From positions 1 to 45,570 of the forward strand of contig CAKRRJ010000007.1 in NCBI GenBank assembly GCA_934394615.1: a stretch of DNA of 45,570 nucleotides. The letters are read 5' to 3'. Source of the stretch: an uncultured Lachnospiraceae bacterium (lineage in GTDB: Bacteria; Bacillota; Clostridia; Lachnospirales; Lachnospiraceae). The notes beneath the pieces are model-generated. The model was not told where the DNA came from. It saw nothing but the letters and a program-made list of their open reading frames with translations, and did not search any database. This document shows, piece after piece, positions 8,465-16,918 of the stretch; within the stretch, counting starts at the first letter, position 1; each line of letters opens with the position of its first letter. Made by a program: the position numbers and the translations under genes.

Positions 8465-9721
8465 CTAACCAATAAATCCAAGAACACCGACCAGACTCAG
8501 AACAAACACGATCGCAACCACACCTGCGGAAAGCGCGAACAGGGTTCCGAACATTTTCTGCTGCTCTTTCTCATCACAGCCGCTCTCCTGCGCGTAGCTT
8601 GCCATAATCAGGCTGCCGCCGGTAGAAAGCGGGCTGATGCCTGCAACTGTAGCACTGCATACAATCGAAGTTACCATCTGGATGATGGATGCTCCGCCAA
8701 CCTGCTGCGCGATCTCCGGCACAGTCGGGATCAGGGTCGGGAATACGACTCCGTTCGCACTGGAGAACCAGGACATGATGCCTCCGGTCACACCCATGAT
8801 CGGCGCTGCGGTGCGGGAAGACATACAGGTTGCAAGAATCGATGCCAGTAAGTCAATGCCGCCCAGCTTCTGGGTGATGTTCATCAGAACGTTGACGCCT
8901 GCGATCAGGATCAGAACACTCCACGGGATCATCTTTAACGCGGTTTTCTCATTCGCTGCCCCAGTCAGCATCAGCACCAGAGAAAGAGTGAAGCAGATCA
9001 GACCGACATCGTAGGAGAATCCTACTACCAGAACTACCATAACGAGCAGTGCCACAAGGCTGATCAGCTGGCTCCGGTTAAATGGATCTTTGTCTTTTCC
9101 AGATTCGCCAGTTTCCACTGCGCGGAACTTATAGCCGCCCAGGATAATGTACATGACAATCGCACAGATCAGGTTGGAAATAGATACTCCGATAAAGATC
9201 TGGTTCACAATTCCCTCAATTCCCATTTCCGTTAACAGATCACCCACGATGATGCCCGTCAATGCGATTGGAGAAGCAGTTCCTCCTACCGCTCCAAGGA
9301 TTGCCATGATGCCCATGAGGATCGGGCTCACCTTCATCTGGATTGCCAGGGATACGGCGAAAATAACGGTTACGGACTGTACGCTGATCGCGCCAGGTCC
9401 TGCTGCGGATAAGCCGAAGCTTACCAGATAAACAATGATCGGAACCAGGAAGGTATTCTTACCGCAAAGACCGATCAGACGTTTTGAAATCTTCTCCAGG
9501 GTTCCATTCTGCTGGAGCAGGCTGAAGAATAACATCGTGCCTAATAATGTAGCAAATAACTTGTACGGAAAACCTTTGTAAATATCACCGGCTCCCATGC
9601 CGCCTAACTTGCCAAGAATCAAAGCAAGTCCCAGACATACCACGCCTACATTCATTTTCTTTGTAAACCCAAGAACGATCGCTCCAATCAGGAACAATAA
9701 TGCAATTACCTGTAAACCCAT
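8465..9721 (-). CDS. MatC-like carboxylate transporter
   Basis: A 418-residue membrane protein (about 11-12 segments) related to the dicarboxylate carrier MatC and the ion-transporter superfamily. The N-terminal segment with KKMNVGVVCLGLALILG is the MatC_N type, and the C-terminal half holds SSANGVVFPTLIPTVPEIAQ and TVAGISPLSTGGSLI. Members take up malonate-like or other small carboxylates; the substrate here is unknown. I take ATG 9721 as start because AAGGAG is 8 bp upstream of it, whereas ATG 9727 is too close. It is first in an operon with the lactonase and divergent from a LysR gene that probably controls it. It is a paralogue of 27322-28584. Confidence 0.8.
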   Translation of the reverse strand: MGLQVIALLFLIGAIVLGFTKKMNVGVVCLGLALILGKLGGMGAGDIYKGFPYKLFATLLGTMLFFSLLQQNGTLEKISKRLIGLCGKNTFLVPIIVYLVSFGLSAAGPGAISVQSVTVIFAVSLAIQMKVSPILMGIMAILGAVGGTASPIALTGIIVGDLLTEMGIEGIVNQIFIGVSISNLICAIVMYIILGGYKFRAVETGESGKDKDPFNRSQLISLVALLVMVVLVVGFSYDVGLICFTLSLVLMLTGAANEKTALKMIPWSVLILIAGVNVLMNITQKLGGIDLLASILATCMSSRTAAPIMGVTGGIMSWFSSANGVVFPTLIPTVPEIAQQVGGASIIQMVTSIVCSATVAGISPLSTGGSLIMASYAQESGCDEKEQQKMFGTLFALSAGVVAIVFVLSLVGVLGFIG

Positions 9722-9834
9722 AAACATTCTCCTTTTCCTGTTATCGTTTGATTTTGCTTATTTCTTTCTTGAAAAAACAGAGATATTTCTGTGCACTACT
9801 CACAACTACTTGCTGTTTTCTTCTCTGTTCTTTT

Positions 9835-9917
9835 GTTATCTTTACTATATATCTTGCGCATCATAAAGTAAAATGGTATAATTTTATTATTATCAATAAC
9901 TTACCGGAATGTTTTGG
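9835..9917 (-). promoter_or_regulatory. LysR-type divergent promoter region (copy 1 of a duplicated element)
   Basis: On the minus strand TTTACT (9867-9872), 17 bp, TATAGT (9844-9849) drive the MatC/lactonase operon. About 83 bp, from GTTATCTTTACTATA to GGAATGTTTTG, is almost the same as 16759-16842 before the PrpF operon. The conserved part reaches to within 20 bp of the divergent LysR start, as expected for an operator bound by that regulator. Confidence 0.75.
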
Positions 9918-9934
9918 AAAGGCGTTTTACAAAT

Positions 9935-10801
9935 ATGGATGAAAAAGATTACGAGCTTCTCTTAGATTTAAATGAATCAAAAAATATCACCAAAACGGCG
10001 CAGAAATTATTTATGACCCAGCCTGCCATCACCAAACGGATCCAGAAAATGGAGGAGGAACTGCAGTGTACGCTGTTCCTGCGCTCCAAAAAAGGCATCC
10101 TGTTTACCCCTGCAGGGGAACAGATTCTCCCCTACGCAGCCGAGATTCTGGCCAACAGCCGGAAATTAAAAGAACAGGTTCTGATGAGCCAGAACCAGAT
10201 CTGCGGAACCATCCGCCTCGGCTCATCTTTAAACATTGCCCACTACCGTCTGCCGCGCATTTTAAAAGCCTACACTGATAAATACCCTCTGGTGGACGTA
10301 CAGATCACGACCGGACAGAGCAAACACCTCTTTCAGCTTTTGAGCCGGGATGAAATCTCGGTTGCCATCATCCGCGGACGCTACGCCTGGGATGAGGCCT
10401 GCCAGCTCATCTCCTCCGAGCCCATGTGCCTGGTCTGCAGCAGGGAAAACCAGGGCAGGCCGTTGGCCGATTACCCTTATATCGGACGCCACACCGACTC
10501 CGATCTAAGCGCCCGTATCGACCGCTGGCTGGCCGCCCACGACCTCGCCCAGATGCGCCCGCACATGTGGATCGACAGCATCGACGCCTGCAAGGAGATG
10601 GCACGTTACGGACTTGGCTGGTGCATCCTGCCGCGCATCTGCCTGGATGATTTTGATGGCTATGTAGAAGATCTCTATATGGAAGATGGTTCCCCGTTCC
10701 TGCGAAACACCTATGTGCTCTACAAATATCAGTACGCAGAGCTTCCGCAGGTAAAACTGTTTCTGGGTGCGCTGCTTTCAACTTCAGATCTGACTCTATA
10801 A
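9935..10801 (+). CDS. LysR-type regulator divergent from the MatC/lactonase operon
   Basis: A 288-residue LysR-family protein. Residues 1-60 are the DNA-binding domain, with LFMTQPAITKRIQKMEEELQ as recognition segment, followed by a periplasmic-binding-like effector domain. The ATG at 9935 is preferred over an upstream in-frame TTG because GGAAAGG lies about 12 bp before it. It is transcribed away from the MatC-like gene across a shared regulatory region. Because the same region recurs before the PrpF-hydratase-MmgE operon, which has no LysR beside it, this protein probably controls both operons. Its 3' end abuts the decay zone. Confidence 0.93.
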   Translation: MDEKDYELLLDLNESKNITKTAQKLFMTQPAITKRIQKMEEELQCTLFLRSKKGILFTPAGEQILPYAAEILANSRKLKEQVLMSQNQICGTIRLGSSLNIAHYRLPRILKAYTDKYPLVDVQITTGQSKHLFQLLSRDEISVAIIRGRYAWDEACQLISSEPMCLVCSRENQGRPLADYPYIGRHTDSDLSARIDRWLAAHDLAQMRPHMWIDSIDACKEMARYGLGWCILPRICLDDFDGYVEDLYMEDGSPFLRNTYVLYKYQYAELPQVKLFLGALLSTSDLTL

Positions 10802-10802
10802 C

Positions 10803-11453
10803 CAGATTTCTCCAGTTCCCAAAGAATCCTGGTGGTTTCCTCCAGCTCCTCCTGGACATAAAATGCGTCCAGGATTGTTTTTCTGGAATCTGAAGCAGAA
10901 ACTTTGCAAGAGGTTTCGCAAGGCCGCTTCCGCCAGTCAGTAATTTCCATTCGCCGAATGCCTGTACAATTTTTTCAGCATCCTGATCTGTCTGGCAGTC
11001 CGAAATCACATAACGGTGTTTTGTATGCTCCTGTTTTGCTGCCGGAGATTTCCATTCACTTCCAATTTCTATACAGGGATACTGGCTCTGCGCCTCCATA
11101 AGACGTTTCAGATTGCAGTCATTCATCGGAGTCAGCGGATGATCCTTCATAGAACTTTCATGAAGCGGGATCCCATTTACATACAAATTTCCGTTTACTA
11201 CCGTTCTTCCATTTACGGGTAAAGCCGGACAGATCAATGCCTGCTCCACCTTCAGATACTCCATGGCTGCGTCACAGACCGATCCAACATTTCCCTTGGG
11301 CGTTGAATCAAAGGTAGAGCAATATTTTATATAGTAATGACTGCATCCCTGTTTTTCCAGCCACTCCAATGCTTCCAAAATATCTGTTATGAAATGGTCC
11401 GCAATGGCCTCGGCTTTGGCCTTTACCTCAATACAGAACCCTGGTTCCATGAT
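10803..11453 (-). pseudogene. remnant of a four-carbon acid sugar kinase (DUF1537, OtnK-like)
   Basis: The minus strand encodes a recognisable middle piece of a 3-oxo-tetronate kinase-type protein: HYYIKYCSTFDSTPKGNVG, then CPALPVNGRTVVNGNLYVNG and DHPLTPMNDCNL, and further on KLLTGGSGLAKPLAKFLL. The first 75 or so residues, with the ADDFTGA-type start, are missing. The C-terminal nucleotide-binding half is truncated and goes out of frame near 10880. What is left runs into the 3' end of the LysR gene. Intact homologues phosphorylate four-carbon acid sugars. No start codon with a ribosome site is present, so this is a dead gene. Confidence 0.7.
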
Positions 11454-11473
11454 CCGGCACTCTTTTACCAGCA

Positions 11474-11636
11474 AATGTTCTTTTACGACCAGACTCCGGT
11501 ATTAAGAACCGACTATGTAGCATGCCGCCCGGAATCTCTCGCTTTGGAATACATTGCCTCCTTTATGGATTTCACAGAACTGTATGCACGACAAGTGGAA
11601 AGCTCTGCGCCACAGCCCGCTGTTCAAAACTTTTAA
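11474..11636 (+). pseudogene. C-terminal fragment of a LysR-type regulator
   Basis: On the plus strand the segment TPVLRTDYVACRPESLALEY followed by IASFMDFTELYAR resembles the last 40-50 residues of LysR effector domains; compare GSPFLRNTYVLYKYQYAELP at the end of the intact LysR ending at 10801. No DNA-binding domain or start precedes it. It ends in TAA at 11636, overlapping tail to tail with the end of another broken minus-strand frame (…SAVEVLKQALET). I read it as scar tissue from gene loss or recombination. The similarity is short, so confidence is limited. Confidence 0.45.
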
Positions 11637-11652
11637 GTTTCCAATGCCTGCT

Positions 11653-11784
11653 TCAGCACTTCCACTGCACTTTTCGGACTGCTGTACACACTTGCATGCT
11701 TCGTACAAAGTCCTTGTCCACTACGGTTACCTGGGCATCGCTGGACTCCAGGGTTCCTGCCATGGCAGCTTTCTTAATCTGCAT
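11653..11784 (-). pseudogene. citD: truncated citrate lyase acyl carrier protein (citD remnant)
   Basis: The ATG at 11784, with AGGAGG upstream, opens a frame beginning MQIKKAAMAGTLESSDAQVT. This matches the start of CitD, the citrate lyase gamma subunit, whose serine in GTLESSD carries the dephospho-CoA-type prosthetic group. After about 22 residues the sequence no longer looks like CitD, and the frame stops at 43 residues against roughly 90-100 in the family. It lies 13 bp after the MmgE/PrpD stop, in the same direction, so a citrate (or citramalate) lyase subunit once continued this operon. No CitE, CitF or CitC is visible. Confidence 0.7.
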
Positions 11785-11797
11785 AATGTCTTCCTCC

Positions 11798-13222
11798 TTA
11801 TATAGACGGGAGCATATTTCTGCTCTCCAGATTTAATAGTTCTTCGATCGTCTCCGTCTCTCTTCCCGGGCAAACCACACTTAAAAACTCCTCGGCTTTC
11901 TTCATGGCCTGTTCCCGGCTCAGCGGTCTTGCCACGCTGCCGGACGGGTCTTCCACTTCTGCTTCGTAAACGGTGCCATCCTGCATGGTGACCTTCACAT
12001 GACAGCCCCAGTGTTTTGGATACTGCTCAGTAAAGCGGTCTGCCGGATGCACCGTGACTTTCTCCAGCAGTTTCTGAACAACCGGATCAAATACTACCTC
12101 CGGCTCGAACTGCTCCATGCCGACGGTTCCGCAAAGAAAAGCGGCTGCGACAGAATATGGCGTGGAGAATTTCGCGTCCAGAATGGTTTTCGGATGCAGG
12201 CAGCCATCGCTCACGGCACACTGCTTGTAGCCAACCAGGTATGTATCGATCCCGATTGCCTGGATCTGGTCTGCCAGGATTTCTGCTTCGGACATATTCC
12301 GAATTTTCAGTCCCATGCGTGCTTCCATCTGCTCCCGGATCTCCAGAATTCCGTCAATGGCACAGTGGGCGCTTCGACAGCACGGATACGGCTTCATATC
12401 CATATTTAAGATTTCATAGACCTCACCCAGTCCCTGGCTCAGTTTTGACACATCACCGCCATCGGACATGGCATATAAAAGTCCGCCATCCTTCGCGTCA
12501 AAGATATGCTCCGGTCCGGTCATGCCGGCTTTTGCCAGGAACGCCGCCTCGATGCCATCCGCCGCTGCTCTTGCCGGATGCAGGATCTTACAGTTGCTGC
12601 CGTCTCCGAGGAACGCCCAGACACCACTGGACTGGGTTCCGGCCATGCCAAGGGCCCATACGATCTGGTCCATGCTCAGATCCAGAAGCTTCGCGCAGGC
12701 TGCTGCACAGCCGAACACACCGCAGGTTGCCGTGGCATGCCAGCCGCGGTTCCGGTGGGCGGATACACCAAAGGCCATGCCCACGCGATTTACCGTCTCA
12801 TACCCGCAGACCACCGCCAGCAGAAAGTCTTTTCCGCTCTTTCCCAGATACTCCGCGCAGGACCAGGCCGCCGGGATCAGACTGGCACTTCCGTGGGTTT
12901 TGGAAGCGGTGTGGACATCATCCAGTTCCAGGGTATGGGCCAGCATGGCGTTGAGCATAGCAGCGGTTGCCAGTGGATACTTCCGGGTGTCACCCCAGAC
13001 GGAGACAAATCCCGGCTGAGCCACAGGCGGCATTTCCATCCGGCATCCGCTCACCGTGCCCAGCGCCTCTTTCGCTGCTTCCACCAGCGGATCCTTCGCC
13101 GCCCCGGCTGCCACACTGACCAGATCAAGCACGCGGAGCGCGGCAGTCTCCCGCACGCGCTCCGGTAACTGGTCCCATGTGATGTCATGAATGAATTCTG
13201 CTAATTTTCGCAAATCCGACAT
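11798..13222 (-). CDS. MmgE/PrpD family protein
   Basis: A 474-residue member of the MmgE/PrpD family, which includes 2-methylcitrate dehydratase, cis-aconitate decarboxylase and iminodisuccinate-acting enzymes. The typical all-alpha N-terminal domain with AHTLELDDVH (about 90-100) and GSASLIPAAWSCAEYLGKSG is present, followed by the lid domain, and the length is normal. ATG 13222 is chosen over GTG 13228 because GGGG lies 7 bp upstream of it. It is third in an operon after PrpF and the aconitase-like hydratase, 15 bp behind the latter. It should dehydrate or decarboxylate the same branched acid. Family is firm; reaction is open. Confidence 0.87.
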   Translation of the reverse strand: MSDLRKLAEFIHDITWDQLPERVRETAALRVLDLVSVAAGAAKDPLVEAAKEALGTVSGCRMEMPPVAQPGFVSVWGDTRKYPLATAAMLNAMLAHTLELDDVHTASKTHGSASLIPAAWSCAEYLGKSGKDFLLAVVCGYETVNRVGMAFGVSAHRNRGWHATATCGVFGCAAACAKLLDLSMDQIVWALGMAGTQSSGVWAFLGDGSNCKILHPARAAADGIEAAFLAKAGMTGPEHIFDAKDGGLLYAMSDGGDVSKLSQGLGEVYEILNMDMKPYPCCRSAHCAIDGILEIREQMEARMGLKIRNMSEAEILADQIQAIGIDTYLVGYKQCAVSDGCLHPKTILDAKFSTPYSVAAAFLCGTVGMEQFEPEVVFDPVVQKLLEKVTVHPADRFTEQYPKHWGCHVKVTMQDGTVYEAEVEDPSGSVARPLSREQAMKKAEEFLSVVCPGRETETIEELLNLESRNMLPSI

Positions 13223-13237
13223 ACACACGCCCCATTT

Positions 13238-15505
13238 CTATTCTGCTTTGTAAGAGTTAATCAGGCTGCCTGCCAGAAGGACCTTCTTCTCAGCCTCGCT
13301 CACGCCATTTAACTCCAGTTCCATGGTACGGGTGCTTCCGTCTTTTCCGATGATGGTTGCCTCAAACCGGGTTGCGCCCTCTTCTACTGCCTTACGGATG
13401 CCCGGAAGATATACATACTCACCAACCTCCAGGTTGATGTTGTCATCCGGATAAGTGAACGGCAGCATGCCCCAGTTTACGCAGTTGCTGCGGTAACGCT
13501 TGGTTGCGTACTCGATGCAGATGTTTGCCAGACCGCCCAGTACCTTCTGGCAGCTTGCGGCATACTCACGGGCAGAGCCATCACCCGGGCGTTTTGCGTA
13601 TAATACAGAACCGATTCCGGTGGTCTTCATCAGTTCTTCTACTGGTGCGTCCACGCCAACTGCCTTCAGAACTTCATAAATCTCTGCGGTCTTTGCGGCA
13701 TCGCCTGCCACGCGGGCTTTCTCGTAAACCTGTACCGCCTTTGCCTTGCCGACATACTCCGGATCTTTTCGGATCAGGGTAAACTCAGAAATCTTGTACG
13801 GGTTGGAACGGTAGGATGCAGTCTCACCGGATGGGATCAGCTCATCGGTGGTGGTCACCTCATCGCGGATCACGCTTGCCACCTGAAGGAGCAGATTGTC
13901 GGTCAGGGCAGACATCTGCGGCCAATCCTTGATGGACGGACCATAGACGATCTCGGTCTCCGGCTGTGCCTTGCCATATCCGTTATAAACAATGTTATCG
14001 TAAATGTTGCTGTTAAACTCGTAGGTCGGAACGGTAAACTCGACCGGACAGTCTTCTGCGGAGGTTAAGTAACCGCCATTGAACGCGGTTGCCGCGATGG
14101 ACTTGGAATCCATCAGCGCTACGGAAGCAATCTGGCCGTTTGCCGGGCTGGAACCCTCGCGGTTCGGGAAGTTTCTGGTGCTGTGGCGGATACAGAAATC
14201 GTTGTTGCCAGGAGCATCGGAAGCGCCAAAGCACGGTCCGCAGAACGCGGTCTTCACGCGGGCACCATAGTTCATCAGGTCATTCAGCACACCAATCTTG
14301 TTTAACTCGTACATAATCGGCTGGGATGCCGGGTAAATGTTTAATGGGAAGGTTCCAAGGCCGTGATTTAATTTCTTCGCAATCTGGTCTACGGCGTAGA
14401 TGTTCTCAAAGGAACCTGCAGCACAGCCTGCAATCGCTGCCTGGTCTACTTTGATCTTTCCATTGTGGATCTTGGAACGCAGGTCTAAGTGGATGTCCTT
14501 GTTGTTCTCGAAGACGCGCTCTGCTTCTTTCTCGACCATACCCAGATATTTCTCCGGATCTGCGATGACATCTGCCAGCGGATAAGCGTTACTCGGATGG
14601 AACGGCAGCGCGATCATCGGAACGATGGTGTCCAGGTTGATCTCTACAATGCCATCATACAGAGCTGCGTCACCCTGCTGCATACGCTTGAAATCGTTTG
14701 GACGTTTGTGGATCTCAAAGTACTCTTTTACCTTGTCATCGGTAGCCCATACGGAGGAAAGACATGCGGACTCCGTGGTCATGGTATCAATGCCGTTACG
14801 GAAATCCATGGACATACTGCTGACACCAGGTCCGATAAACTCGAGGACTTTATTCTTTACAAAGTTATTTTTAAATACCTTGCCGATGATGCTCAGAGCC
14901 ACATCCATCGGTCCTACCCACGGCTTCGGAGCGCCGGTCATAAACACGCCGATGACCTCCGGGTAATCGATCTCATAATATTTGCCCAGCATGGCTTTTG
15001 CCAGCTCCGGACCGCCCTCGCCGATGGATACGGAACCCTGGGTGCCGTAACGGGTGTGGGAATCGGAAACGATGGACATGTCGCCGGATTTCACGATCAT
15101 CTCACGCATATACTGGTGGATGACTGCCTCATGCGGCGGAACAAAGATACCGCCGGACTTCTTGCAGGCAGACTCTGCGTATTTATGTACATCGGTATTG
15201 ATGGTGCCGCCGACTGCGCACAGACAGTTATGACAGTTGGTGAACACGCACGGCATCGGGAACTCTTTCAGTCCGCTTGCGTATGCGGTCTGTAAAATAC
15301 CGACATAGGTGTTATCGTATACACCCATGGACTCAAATTTGATTTCCAGATGTTCCATGTTGTCGGAGTGGTTGTGCTTTTCCAGCACCTGATAGGTTAA
15401 AGTCTGTTTTCTGCCCTCTTCCGCGGAAAGCTTTGCAGCTTCTTCTGCAGTGGCGATATGATCATTATTGACAATGTAATGTTTTCCTTCATGTAAGGTT
15501 ACCAT
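13238..15505 (-). CDS. YbhJ-like aconitase-superfamily hydratase (copy 1)
   Basis: A 755-residue hydratase of the aconitase superfamily, most like E. coli YbhJ (753 residues, function unassigned). Cluster ligands appear as Cys361 (IAGCAAG) and Cys422/Cys425 (FCGPCFG). Other active-site signatures are SDSHTRYG (148-154), TRNFPNREG (443-451) and, in the C-terminal swivel domain, KRYRSNCVNWGMLPF. It should add or remove water on an unsaturated tricarboxylic acid. It lies between PrpF (90 bp upstream, with a hairpin in the gap) and MmgE/PrpD. Its leader GGAGAATATTCACATGG is identical to that of the aconitase at 1452. A paralogue is at 40506-42788. Confidence 0.85.
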   Translation of the reverse strand: MVTLHEGKHYIVNNDHIATAEEAAKLSAEEGRKQTLTYQVLEKHNHSDNMEHLEIKFESMGVYDNTYVGILQTAYASGLKEFPMPCVFTNCHNCLCAVGGTINTDVHKYAESACKKSGGIFVPPHEAVIHQYMREMIVKSGDMSIVSDSHTRYGTQGSVSIGEGGPELAKAMLGKYYEIDYPEVIGVFMTGAPKPWVGPMDVALSIIGKVFKNNFVKNKVLEFIGPGVSSMSMDFRNGIDTMTTESACLSSVWATDDKVKEYFEIHKRPNDFKRMQQGDAALYDGIVEINLDTIVPMIALPFHPSNAYPLADVIADPEKYLGMVEKEAERVFENNKDIHLDLRSKIHNGKIKVDQAAIAGCAAGSFENIYAVDQIAKKLNHGLGTFPLNIYPASQPIMYELNKIGVLNDLMNYGARVKTAFCGPCFGASDAPGNNDFCIRHSTRNFPNREGSSPANGQIASVALMDSKSIAATAFNGGYLTSAEDCPVEFTVPTYEFNSNIYDNIVYNGYGKAQPETEIVYGPSIKDWPQMSALTDNLLLQVASVIRDEVTTTDELIPSGETASYRSNPYKISEFTLIRKDPEYVGKAKAVQVYEKARVAGDAAKTAEIYEVLKAVGVDAPVEELMKTTGIGSVLYAKRPGDGSAREYAASCQKVLGGLANICIEYATKRYRSNCVNWGMLPFTYPDDNINLEVGEYVYLPGIRKAVEEGATRFEATIIGKDGSTRTMELELNGVSEAEKKVLLAGSLINSYKAE

Positions 15506-15552
15506 GTGAATATTCTCCTCTCATTTTCTCAATGAACTGCTCTCTCATTCCA

Positions 15553-15584
15553 GGATTGCCAGACGCCCACAGCCCCGGCAATCC
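15553..15584 (-). other. intercistronic hairpin between prpF-like and hydratase genes
   Basis: GGATTGCC (15553-15560) and GGCAATCC (15577-15584) are perfectly complementary and lie in the 90-bp gap between the two genes. No T run follows on the minus strand, so RNA processing or differential stability is more likely than termination. Confidence 0.45.
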
Positions 15585-15595
15585 CGTGTTTTCAA

Positions 15596-16720
15596 TCAGT
15601 CTCTGACGTAAACCCAGCCATCCATGATTCTTCTGGCGGTACGGGTTACGCCGCCCTTGATGACGCGCTCGCCGTCCATCTTCACATCGACCTCGGTCAC
15701 GCCGCTGGAGTGTCCGATCTTGATGATATCCTGATCCGGCGCCGGTTTTGCGATATCGTTTACGATGGTTCCCGGGATTCTTGCAGCTGCTCCGGTTCCA
15801 ACCGCAACAGTCATCGGATATGCCTTGTGCAGGGATCCTACGGAGATGGCCCGGCAGCAGATATCCATAGCCTCTGCTTTTACCTCGTTCTTATCCATAT
15901 CGATGTAATCCTGCGGATCCGAGATGATGGATACCTTCGGTGCGGAAGTGGATTTGGTTCTTGCGTCCTCCCATTTCTCTACGAAACCACATTTTAATGC
16001 CGCGATGCAGCGGATGCGCTCGATGTGCTCCATCACGTCTTTATTCTGGTTCAGCTCTACCAGCTCGGTTCCCTTGATGCCAAGGTCTTTTGCCCGGATA
16101 AATACCATCGGGTTAGAGCAGTCTAATACGGTTACTTCAATCTCGCCGTAACCCGGAACATCGAAGATATCGCGCTTGTTTCCGGTCGGGAACAGCTTGC
16201 CGGTCTTGGAACCTGCCGGATCCTCAAAGTACATGTCGATGCGGGAACCGGTTCCCGGTACACCTTTGATGACCTCGTCGCCGTGTACCATTGCATGGCC
16301 ATCTTCTACACGAACATGTTCTTCAATGATCTTGTTGGTGTTGGTGTTCAGTACGCGCACAACGGTAATCGGCTCTACGGCCTTTACCAGTCCCTCATCG
16401 ATGGCAAACGGGCCGACTGCGGAAGAAATGTTGCCGCAGTTTGCGCTGCCGTCTACGCGCGGAATCACAATGTCAACCTGCTTGAACGTGTAATTGACAT
16501 CGACATCCTCCCGGTCAGACGGAGAGATGACAGCAATCTTGCTGGTGGAGGAAACGGTTCCGCCCATGCCGTCGATCTGCTTTACATCCGGGGTACCCAT
16601 GACCTTCATGAAGATCTCATCCCAGAGGCTTCTGTCCTCCGGAAGGTCTTTCTCATGGAAGAATACTGCTTTGCTGGTGCCGCCGCGCATATACACGCAT
16701 GGATATTTTTTCATATACAT
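15596..16720 (-). CDS. PrpF-family aconitate/methylaconitate isomerase-like protein
   Basis: A 374-residue PrpF-family protein with a diaminopimelate-epimerase-like fold. Members are 2-methylaconitate cis-trans isomerase, aconitate delta-isomerase and 4-oxalomesaconate tautomerase; E. coli YbhH is another relative. Signatures are MRGGTSKAVFF near the N-terminus, IDGMGGTVSSTSKIAVIS, and DGSANCGNISSAVGPFAI with the catalytic-type cysteine. I chose ATG 16720, since AAAGGAG is 9 bp upstream; an in-frame TTG further up is unlikely. It is first in an operon with the YbhJ-like hydratase and MmgE/PrpD, which points to isomerising an aconitate-like acid before hydration. The ancillary role in the AcnD/PrpF methylcitrate route is an alternative. 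Confidence 0.85.
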   Translation of the reverse strand: MYMKKYPCVYMRGGTSKAVFFHEKDLPEDRSLWDEIFMKVMGTPDVKQIDGMGGTVSSTSKIAVISPSDREDVDVNYTFKQVDIVIPRVDGSANCGNISSAVGPFAIDEGLVKAVEPITVVRVLNTNTNKIIEEHVRVEDGHAMVHGDEVIKGVPGTGSRIDMYFEDPAGSKTGKLFPTGNKRDIFDVPGYGEIEVTVLDCSNPMVFIRAKDLGIKGTELVELNQNKDVMEHIERIRCIAALKCGFVEKWEDARTKSTSAPKVSIISDPQDYIDMDKNEVKAEAMDICCRAISVGSLHKAYPMTVAVGTGAAARIPGTIVNDIAKPAPDQDIIKIGHSSGVTEVDVKMDGERVIKGGVTRTARRIMDGWVYVRD

Positions 16721-16758
16721 AACTGACAACTCCTTTCGGGTTTCGTGCTTTGTTTTTT

Positions 16759-16842
16759 GTTATCTTTACTATAATCCATCCGTATCATAAAGTAAAATGG
16801 CCTATTTTTATCATTATTAATAACTGTTTGGAATGTTTTGAA
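16759..16842 (-). promoter_or_regulatory. promoter of the PrpF operon (copy 2 of the duplicated LysR-type element)
   Basis: TTTACT (16791-16796), 17 bp, TATAGT (16768-16773) on the minus strand. About 70 of 83 bases match 9835-9917. Identity ends at 16842, exactly where a MerR-type promoter begins, so the LysR gene expected beyond it is missing here. Confidence 0.75.
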
Positions 16843-16846
16843 GAAC

Positions 16847-16877
16847 TTGACCCTGGAACGGTTCCAGGGTTTATAAT
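16847..16877 (+). promoter_or_regulatory. MerR-type promoter with 19-bp spacer and palindrome
   Basis: TTGACC (16847-16852) and TATAAT (16872-16877) are 19 bp apart, and a perfect inverted repeat CCCTGGAAC-G-GTTCCAGGG (16851-16869) lies across the spacer. An over-long spacer centred on a palindrome is the hallmark of promoters activated by MerR-family proteins. No MerR gene is in the window. Confidence 0.75.
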
Positions 16878-16918
16878 CATGGAAAAAGATGATAGATTAA
16901 ATCTGGAGGTTTTGAGAA

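Noticed and set aside
7643..8851. 402-codon plus-strand frame across the lactonase and MatC-like genes
   Set aside because: It crosses two confirmed minus-strand genes and their junction, and its translation is His/Arg/Cys-rich without a domain: a shadow frame.
10407..11474. A single 355-residue kinase-like gene
   Set aside because: Only the middle part resembles a DUF1537 kinase; its 3' part is antisense to the intact LysR gene and its 5' end lacks a start with a ribosome site, so it is treated as a pseudogene.
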